Shown here: positions 61,801 to 64,000 of the stretch, piece after piece
How the letters are laid out: each line of letters opens with the position of its first letter
Numbering within the stretch: position 1 is the stretch's first letter
DNA from: Hippopus hippopus
Lineage: Eukaryota; Mollusca; Bivalvia; Cardiida; Cardiidae
DNA length: 64,000 nucleotides
Assembly (NCBI GenBank): GCA_946811185.2
Contig: OX328112.1
Coordinates: 16,473,215-16,537,214, forward strand
Direction of reading: 5' to 3'
Notes under the pieces: generated by a model
What the model was told of the DNA's origin: nothing
The model's input: only the letters and a program-made list of their open reading frames with translations
Databases searched by the model: none
Translations under genes and position numbers: made by a program

Positions 61801-63969
61801 AATTCTAAATTTGACCAAATTCAAAGCATTTGCAGATGACAATTTAAACATTGTTCAAATGGCAAGATTTGTCTGTGATAGGATAGGAAACATTGTGGGA
61901 AAAGGAGAAAGTGCTGGTTTTCCCACAATGTTTTCAAAAGCCTTTTTTTCCCCAAGGTTGTTCAAAGTTGGGATTGTGTGGTAAAGGGTTAGGAGTAGGA
62001 AAACATTCAGGTAAAAGTAGCAAATGCTGATGAGCAGCATTTTGATGTATACATGTATCATATTTCTTTCCTCAACAAAAGTTCTGTTTTGATTTCAACA
62101 AAGGAGACATTTCTGTTTGTTTACACCCTGGTTTTGAAAGTAATAAAAGCGCAACATCATCACTAGCACAAAAACAAAAAAATATCCTCCTCACAAAGAC
62201 AAATGTAGGAAGTTTACCAAGTTGTCATGTCTAATATATTTCATGCATAATGAAACTGCTGTTCACATTCTCACAAATGAAACTGTCTTGTTTGCACCCT
62301 GCTTTTGTCAGTATATGTTTGTTTGTATGGTGTTTCAAGCTGTTTTCAACATTATTTCATTTATATTGTGGCTGTCAATGCACCTATCCTGACTTTCCTG
62401 GAGTTTCTTGAACTGTTACTTTGCACAATATTCTTCCAAAGCCACTTGTTGCTTACCATAGCACAACCATCATTGAAACAATAATTGCTGGTGGAGGAGG
62501 AATATATCCTCCTCATTGACTATCATCAGTCCCCAAAAGACAGAATCATCTCATAATAAATATTTCAATCCTCAAAAAAGAAAACTTGAAGATTGCCCTA
62601 AGATGTCGAGCCCACTATGGAGGAGTTAGTCAAGAACCTCATAAGCTGCACTAAGTCTTGAGAAAAAAGTAACAAGTCACTCAGTGTCCATCTCTCTTAT
62701 TTAAGATCTCTTTGCTTTTAAATTTGCATGAAGATAGGAGTACCTGTATTCCCTATTTATGGACAAGTACAAACTTATTTCTGTTTATGACAAGTTTATC
62801 TTTTGGCCTTGGACATATACAATCAAATATTTTAAATGGTATATCTAGTCATAAAAAAGAATAATTATGCCAAATCATTTTGAAATCCATCCCAATTGTA
62901 GAACTTATATTTCGGACATGCTCTGTTAATGACAATTTTATCATTTGACCATTCAATGTAACCTTGACCTTGGATCTAACTGAACAAATGATTCAAATGA
63001 CACTTCTACAGGTGAAGGAAAACACTTGTATAGAATTATTTTAAGTCCAACAATAAATGCAAAAGTTGTAGCTCAGACAAGCTCTATGTATATCAATTTT
63101 ATCATTTGACTTTAAAGTATGATCTTGACCTTGGACCTACCTGAACAAGTGATTCAAATGACGCTTCTACTGGTAAAGGAGAACACTTGTGTCAAGCTAT
63201 TTTTAAATCCATCTATAAATGTAGAAGTTGTAGCTCAGACAAGCTCTATTTATGACAATTTTATCACTTGACCTTGAAGTGTGACCTTGACCTTGGATCT
63301 ACCTGAACAACTGTTTTTAAGGGCACTTCTGGTCATGAGGGGGAACAATTAAGCCAAATTATTTTGATATCCATCCATATATGTAAAAGTTTTGGTCTGG
63401 ACAAATTTGGACAGATGGACGCACATACACTGAAGCGACATTGTGACAACTATGCCACCCTCACTGTAAGCAGGCTCGATAAAAAAATGGCAAAGCTGTG
63501 GATTTCAACCAGTATACCTGCCCTACCTAGCTTTGCACTGTTCTTGTAAGTAATGATAGAGAACCACCACCACCACAACCATAACAAGTATAAAAATACT
63601 CCGACCAAAAATAAATGAGCCGTGCTCTGTGAAAAGGGTGCTTAATGCATCTGTGAAAGAGTATTGACCCTGGTCAGCCTGCGCAGTCCGCGCAGGCTGA
63701 CCTGGGCCGAAACTTTTCGCTATTGTTCAATTTTCTGTATGTCCAAGGACCAGATTACCTCATGATCCAGTCGGTTATTACACAAAATGGATTTTGTGGA
63801 TCCAGGACCATATGATGACTTGCTTGGTATCATGCATTACGAAGATACATTAAGTCCCCTTTTGCCAGAGCACGGCTCAAATAAATTATATGAAGCTTAC
63901 CAAAGTATCATGCATGGCTAGCTCATTCTTCAAATGGTTGATTTCCTTCTGTAGCTTCTTCACAAGAAC
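43693..63969 (-). CDS. KIF9: KIF9-like kinesin, C-terminal 480 codons in 13 exons
   Basis: Exons (right to left) 63969-63901, 57403-57299, 55638-55583, 54741-54651, 53412-53350, 51373-51204, 50452-50294, 49676-49591, 48741-48619, 48027-47848, 47157-47039, 44764-44660 and 43806-43693 splice in one frame; phases agree at every junction. Landmarks that fit the kinesin-9 tail, from memory: KKLQKEINHLKNELAMHDTL after the motor, NYDPLSEQQKYE, INVRQIQ, YQQMEKDIEDRLRAKYALID, FGVGVAP, AFEEFKQERGSEINRI, YCQKLVDQCRQRLIQEFDNW and a MSQPQ-containing end. Long coiled-coil segments are likely. The ATPase motor domain must lie beyond 64000. KIF9 works in motile cilia and flagella. KIF6 is the alternative, but fits less well. 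The introns hold at least a dozen MITEs, a mariner and a SINE. Confidence 0.8.
44428..44645 (+). mobile_element. TTAA hairpin MITE
   Basis: AGAAGTCTAGACCAGAGC, GTATTTACAGATGGC, hairpin AACATTGTGGGAAGATGAGAAAATGC / GCATTTTCTCCTTTTCCAACACTG, TCTCAGGGTCTTTC. Ends about 15 bases from a KIF9-like exon. Confidence 0.72.
44660..44764 (-). CDS. KIF9: KIF9-like exon LEDEQEKF
   Basis: Acceptor TGCCATGGAAAG (no good pyrimidine tract), donor CGG|GTATGT; 35 codons, phase 0. Encodes LEDEQEKFDRLQMELLMNDP and ARMRHQRR. Confidence 0.75.
44985..45078 (-). repeat. tRNA-like SINE head
   Basis: On the minus strand GGTATAGCGTCTCAC (box A-like) and TTGCGGGTTCAAATCCC (box B). Confidence 0.55.
45143..45172. repeat. 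C-run and (CA)n
   Basis: C11 followed by TTACACACACACACACA. Confidence 0.8.
45500..46826 (+). mobile_element. complete mariner transposon, 1327 bp
   Basis: Flanked by TA on both sides (45498-45499, 46827-46828). Terminal inverted repeats of 29 bp, CGTGGGGTGATCAGAAAGAA CGCGAACCA on the left; the right end differs at two positions (T/A at 3, A/G at 25). It contains one uninterrupted transposase gene. Located in the KIF9-like intron between 44765 and 47038, opposite to the gene. Intact ORF and near-identical ends imply recent insertion. Confidence 0.93.
45690..46754 (+). CDS. mariner transposase (D,D34D)
   Basis: 354 residues, the usual mariner length. Residues 1-110 form the paired-type helix-turn-helix DNA-binding region; WVPRLLTPEQ (122-131) is the mariner linker motif. 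Catalytic aspartates: D161 in TCDETWVHF, D256 in LHQDNAPAH and D291 in YSPDLAPSDFWLF; the last two are 34 residues apart, the mariner D,D34D signature. No stop or frameshift. It would bind the element's own ends and move it by cut-and-paste at TA. Start ATGTCGGATGACG lies 190 bases inside the left end, as expected. Confidence 0.95.
   Translation: MSDDVLFEHRVIIKFYVKLGKTSSEIKADLDKVYGDSALKKTSICKWIGRFREGRETVENDPKSGRPSTSVTDKTIADVQQHVKQDRRVTVREIADTFSISYGSAQEILTDKLGMSRVCARWVPRLLTPEQMGVRVEICSEILERIRKEGSNFTDRIVTCDETWVHFYEPESKQQSSVWKHPTSPSPVKAKLSKSVGKVMCIMFFSSQRFLLNHVVPIHTTVNTEYYASIIRMNLIQAIRKKQPELLWRGVILHQDNAPAHKAKLVQEVLKKLNIETLDHPAYSPDLAPSDFWLFPVLKDSLRGTRYESREELTHAMTGSLRVMSRDGLAHVFRAWESRMNKCIEHKGGYFEKQ
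47039..47157 (-). CDS. KIF9: KIF9-like exon EFDNWYAESF
   Basis: Acceptor CATTCTTGTTACAG, donor ATG|GTGAGT. Encodes FDNWYAESFLNQADDIPSSM and KPGIFIPFNPNAM; its first codon is split with the GC-donor exon. Confidence 0.8.
47294..47520 (+). mobile_element. TTAA hairpin MITE
   Basis: TTAACTGTACCAAATGATAA ... GGGATTATGTGGTGACGGGTTAA. Hairpin AAAACATTGTGGGGAAAGGA / TCCTTAACCCGCAATGTTTT around GCTAGTTACCAGC. Confidence 0.83.
47640..47825 (-). repeat. interspersed repeat, copy 2
   Basis: Reverse complement of 35285-35470: GAAAAGTAGTTCGGTTCTGT, ACCCAGAATGCTCAAATCAG, ACCAGGTAGTGTTTTATTGA. Its end is 23 bases from the GC donor of exon 48027-47848. Confidence 0.78.
47848..48027 (-). CDS. KIF9: KIF9-like exon with GC-AG intron after it
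   Basis: Acceptor TTGTTTACAG; ends CAAG|GCAAGT, the strong consensus of GC donors. 180 bases, phase 1 both ends. Encodes YNEDGDIVISESEFLEIKKL and YCQKLVDQCRQRLIQ, likely coiled coil. Confidence 0.85.
48092..48262 (+). mobile_element. TTAA hairpin MITE, right end cut
   Basis: CGCTTTACCAGACAACAAAATCTTAAACTTGTC ... hairpin CATGATGGGAAAAATG / CTTTTCTCCTTTCCCCCAGTG, ending at the next copy, which faces the opposite way. Confidence 0.73.
48263..48491 (-). mobile_element. TTAA hairpin MITE, near-perfect
   Basis: TTAACCCATTACCACACAAT ... TCGTGTGGTAAAGAGTTAA. The 33-base hairpin arms (48318-48384) differ at one base. Confidence 0.87.
48619..48741 (-). CDS. KIF9: KIF9-like exon EILAAKKKK
   Basis: Acceptor GTATTGTTTGCAG, donor AACG|GTAGAA. 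Encodes ILAAKKKKYTELARTINQTK and SSRTQLDQLREEREAN, likely coiled coil. Confidence 0.8.
48800..49135 (-). repeat. decayed TTAA hairpin MITE pieces
   Basis: AAAGATTGTGGCTAAAGGAG (48820-48840) and a fuller copy at about 48915-49130 (AACCCATCTTCTGATTTAAGG, GGTAAACAGCAGTTTCTCCTTTTCCC, AAGTCACCTGCAAAAGG). Confidence 0.6.
49300..49503 (-). repeat. GAGCCATG MITE, left end missing
   Basis: CAGTCTGTGCAGTCCTTGCAAG, GGACCATTCTACCTCAAGATT, GATGCATTAAACCCCCTTTTGTCAGAGTGTGGCTC. Confidence 0.75.
49591..49676 (-). CDS. KIF9: KIF9-like exon PPERAKAFEEF
   Basis: Acceptor TTCTACCATACAG, donor AAAG|GTAGGC. Encodes TPPERAKAFEEFKQERGSEI NRILVENK; phase 2 in, phase 1 out. Confidence 0.8.
50013..50221 (-). mobile_element. 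TTAA hairpin MITE
   Basis: TTATCCCTTTACCCTAGAAT ... GTCTGGTAAAGGGTAA. Hairpin AACATTGAGGGAAAAAGAGGAGATGC / TATTTCCTCCTTTCCCCACAATG. Confidence 0.73.
50294..50452 (-). CDS. KIF9: KIF9-like exon, low-complexity Arg/Ser/Pro linker
   Basis: Acceptor TCTTGTCATATAG, donor CAAG|GTAGTC. Encodes PVQGRASPAQSGGKGERDIR and a DRDRREEEDRTT stretch; 52 codons, phase 2 both ends. Probably disordered. Confidence 0.72.
50530..51200. other. intron, no further feature seen
   Basis: AT-rich intron of the KIF9-like gene; only generic A/T runs. Confidence 0.5.
51204..51373 (-). CDS. KIF9: KIF9-like exon FGVGVAP
   Basis: Acceptor GTATAATTCTAG, donor GAAG|GTAAAA. Encodes AGLPIADDGSLVGDPDGQSF, GVGVAPRSAKADPSSVVQ and a Lys/Arg-rich end; phase 0 in, phase 2 out. 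Confidence 0.8.
51602..51867 (-). mobile_element. GAGCCATG MITE, full length
   Basis: GAGCCATGCTCTGTTAAAGG GGGCTTAATGCATCTGC ... GATGCATTAAGCCCCC ... CAGAGTGTTGCTC; hairpin GTCAGCCTGCGAAG / GCACAGGCTGAC. Confidence 0.85.
51854..51898 (+). repeat. 23-bp direct duplication at a MITE end
   Basis: GTCAGAGTGTTGCTCATTTA CAT occurs twice in a row. It includes the last 14 bases of the MITE and 9 bases of flank. Confidence 0.85.
52790..52945. repeat. hairpin MITE trace and GATCAAGATCAGACTG hairpin
   Basis: GGCTTTTGAAAAAATTGTAGGAGAAGGAGAATATGC, then AATGTAGATCAAGATCAGACTGAATGTTTCCTGCAGTTTGATCTTGG. Confidence 0.6.
53083..53299 (+). mobile_element. second TTAA MITE family, full copy
   Basis: TTAACCCTTAACCTTGCTAT at the left, AGCAGCATAAGGGTTAA at the right. 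Internal GTGAAATGAAACTTTTGAGT as in 20570-20770; hairpin GAGCACATGTTCTGTGCAGTCTGATCTTGATC. Confidence 0.8.
53350..53412 (-). CDS. KIF9: KIF9-like exon MSPERKSS
   Basis: Acceptor CGTAACTTTTCAG, donor GAG|GTTGTT (weak). 21 codons, MSPERKSSLQSLGSEKSDRQ plus E; phase 0 both ends, so it could be skipped without breaking the frame. Confidence 0.68.
53620..53848 (+). mobile_element. TTAA hairpin MITE, near-perfect
   Basis: TTAATTCTTTACCAAACAAC ... GTATTGTGTGGTAAAGGGTTAA. Hairpin AAAACATTGTGGGAAAAGGA / TCCTTTTCACACAATGTTTT around GCTGGTTACCAGC. Confidence 0.87.
54651..54741 (-). CDS. KIF9: KIF9-like exon QMEKDIEDRL
   Basis: Acceptor CGTTTCTTTACAG, donor CAG|GTACTG. Encodes QMEKDIEDRLRAKYALIDRS DPAAIQAAQQ; phase 2 in, phase 0 out. 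Confidence 0.82.
55162..55384 (+). repeat. tRNA-derived SINE
   Basis: TAGCTCAGTGGTAAAGTGTG (box A), CCCAGGTTTCCAGCC (box B-like), GGAGTGTCCTTGGGCATGAC, tail ATGACTGAAATAACATTGAA AAAGCCATGAAACAC. Antisense in a KIF9-like intron. Confidence 0.8.
55583..55638 (-). CDS. KIF9: KIF9-like exon IINVRQIQ
   Basis: Acceptor CTTACAATTTTAG, donor TACCA|GTAAGT. Encodes IINVRQIQGTFEAFREIY; phase 0 in, phase 2 out. Confidence 0.82.
56248..56892. mobile_element. candidate 645-bp TIR element
   Basis: GTTAAAGATGCCCGTCTACAG at the left and GGGCCTCTTTAAAC at the right are short inverted repeats (TTAAAGA(T/G)GCCC). The interior is richer in CpG than the intron around it (ACGGAGC, GGCGGTGCGTCACCG, CACGTGAC). An open frame at 56310-56594 has no recognised domain. 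Confidence 0.4.
56928..57287 (+). mobile_element. TTAA hairpin MITE, enlarged copy
   Basis: TTAACTCTTTACCAGTTGAC ... CAAGAATATTTGGTAAAGGGTTAA, 360 bases instead of about 225; the centre (ATTTGT..., CACAATGTTT-type pieces) is duplicated. Ends 11 bases from the donor of the next exon. Confidence 0.72.
57299..57403 (-). CDS. KIF9: KIF9-like exon NYDPLSEQQKYE
   Basis: Acceptor CTGTCATTACAG, donor GAT|GTAAGA. 35 codons, phase 0: TNRSQINYDPLSEQQKYEIK and QQVRRFAEGTLDEID. Confidence 0.85.
57597..57665. repeat. GATCAAAGATCTGGCTGCGC hairpin
   Basis: GGACAGTGTAGATCAAAGATCTGGCTGCGC facing GCAGCTTGATCTTGATCTGTACTGGCCGC. Confidence 0.7.
57688..57912 (-). mobile_element. TTAA hairpin MITE with perfect 33-bp hairpin
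   Basis: GGCCCTTTACCACACAGTGA ... GTCTGGTACAGGGTTAA. The arms at 57740-57806 match at all 33 positions around a single A. The left TTAA is changed to TGAAA. Confidence 0.87.
58030..58340 (+). repeat. two decayed TTAA hairpin MITEs
   Basis: TTAACCCTGTACCAGATATG (58031) ... AATATTGGAAAAAGAGAAAATGCTGGTTATCAGC, then a second GGTAGAAAGCAATGTGGGAAAAGGAG ... ATCTTTTGGTAAAGGCTTAA. Confidence 0.68.
58825..58902 (+). repeat. 39-bp perfect tandem duplication
   Basis: CAAGATATCTAGCATAAACT CATTATTAACAAATTTACG twice without a mismatch. Intron of the KIF9-like gene. Confidence 0.92.
59269..59486 (-). mobile_element. TTAA hairpin MITE
   Basis: TTAACCCTTTACTACACAAT ... TTTGCTTAAGAGTT. Hairpin arms at about 59316-59382 differ at one base. 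Another decayed piece precedes it (59135-59268). Confidence 0.83.
59905..60135. repeat. (TC)n-based minisatellite with CATTCTGG/GGCT units
   Basis: Repeats of TCTCTCTC joined by ATTCTGGCT, ATTCTGGGT or GGCTC, ending in a (TC)13 run. Open frames on both strands here are artefacts. Confidence 0.92.
60465..60668 (-). mobile_element. GAGCCATG MITE, internally shortened
   Basis: GAGCCATGCTCTGTTTAAAG GGAGCTTGATC ... GCAATAAGCCCCC ... CAGAGCATGGCTC. One hairpin arm is deleted (GTCAGCAGGCCAACCTGGG). Confidence 0.8.
60994..61253 (+). mobile_element. GAGCCATG MITE with near-perfect inner hairpin
   Basis: AAAATGGAGGTTAAATGCATC at the left (outer bases degraded) and CCCCCTTTTCCCAGAGCATAGCTC at the right. 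Inner arms AAAAAGTATCAACCCAGGCC AGCCTGTGCAG and their complement match almost fully. Confidence 0.82.
61553..61782 (+). mobile_element. TTAA hairpin MITE, left of a tandem pair
   Basis: TTAACTCTTTACCAAATGAC ... GATTGTGTGGTAAAGAGTTAA. Hairpin ACATTCTGGGAAAAGGAGAA / TTCTCCTTTTCCCACAATGT around GCTGCTTACCAGC. Confidence 0.87.
61779..61991 (+). mobile_element. TTAA hairpin MITE, right of a tandem pair
   Basis: TTAATTCTTTACCAAACGAC ... GATTGTGTGGTAAAGGGTTA; shares TTAA 61779-61782 with its neighbour. Part of the right hairpin arm is deleted (GTGCTGGTTTTCCCACAATG). Confidence 0.85.
62325..62570 (-). repeat. SINE-tail repeat family
   Basis: TATGGTGTTTCAAGCTGTTT, TCAACATTATTTCATTTATA, TTTCCTGGAGTTTCTTGAAC, CCAAAGCCACTTGTTGCTTA, TTGACTATCATCAGTCCCC, in the order of the other copies. 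Confidence 0.72.
62885..63415 (+). repeat. tandem repeat, about 145-bp unit (ACCTTGACCTTGGA)
   Basis: Three to four units with GTAGAAGTTGTAGCTCAGAC, AATTTTATCATTTGAC, TGTGACCTTGACCTTGGATC, TACCTGAACAA and AATCCATC(T/C)ATA. Units diverge by roughly 15-20% by eye. I recall this motif as common in bivalve genomes. Confidence 0.82.
63617..63878 (-). mobile_element. GAGCCATG MITE, full length
   Basis: GAGCCGTGCTCTGTGAAAAG GGTGCTTAATGCATCTG ... ACATTAAGTCCCC ... CCAGAGCACGGCTC. Perfect inner hairpin GGTCAGCCTGCGCAG-TCCG-CGCAGGCTGACC. Ends 22 bases from a KIF9-like donor. Confidence 0.87.
63901..63969 (-). CDS. KIF9: KIF9-like exon KKLQKEINHL (most upstream in window)
   Basis: Acceptor ACAATTTCTTGTAG, donor TTG|GTAAGC; 23 codons, phase 0. 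Encodes VLVKKLQKEINHLKNELAMH and DTL, the segment right after the motor in kinesin-9 proteins (from memory). Confidence 0.82.
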
Positions 63970-64000
63970 CTACAAGAAATTGTAAATGTCCGCTTGTAAA

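Overview
This is eukaryotic DNA: AT-rich, intron-split genes with GT/AG (once GC/AG) splice sites, packed with short interspersed repeats and no operons. The gene families (somatomedin-B/CALC-type receptor exon, Ly6-like + TSP1 + ShKT protein), the SINE tail ending near GCGGCGTAAAACACC and the GAGCCATGCTCTG inverted-repeat elements suggest a bivalve mollusc. Dreissena-like is my best guess, from memory only.

Five protein-coding loci are supported. (1) 1258-1787 (-): first coding exon of a secreted or membrane protein with a somatomedin-B-type cysteine cluster; the rest lies left of the window. (2) 6120-7241 (+): a RASSF9/10-like Ras-association protein in one long open exon. (3) 12200-19588 (+): seven exons joined by matching splice phases, encoding a Ly6/three-finger-like module, one thrombospondin type-1 domain, a Thr/Ser linker and two ShKT domains; its 5' end was not found. 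(4) 22209-31103 (-): six exons of an SLC16 (monocarboxylate-transporter-like) protein, 612 codons if joined, with an Asn-rich insert and one in-frame TAG at codon 515. (5) 43693-63969 (-): thirteen exons for the last 480 codons of a KIF9-like ciliary kinesin; the motor domain lies to the right of the window.

Repeats dominate the rest. The commonest is a family of about 225 bp (more than 40 copies or fragments) with TTAA at both ends, terminal repeats reading TTAACCCTTTACCA and a central hairpin with arms of about 33 bp. I read it as a non-autonomous piggyBac-like MITE. Other families are a GAGCCATGCTCTG-ended MITE of about 260 bp, a GCAACACGCG-ended MITE, a second TTAA family carrying a GATCAAGATCAGACTGCAC hairpin, two palindromic MITEs, tRNA-headed SINEs, minisatellites and microsatellites. 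One complete D,D34D mariner transposon (45500-46826) sits inside a TTAA MITE in a KIF9 intron.

The genes are unrelated neighbours and show no common pathway. I saw no CRISPR, operon-like cluster or obviously new multi-gene system. The most unusual items are the nonsense codon in the SLC16 gene, the domain mixture and decayed ShKT exon of locus 3, the nested intact mariner, and the dense hairpin MITEs inside transcribed introns and a likely 3'UTR.
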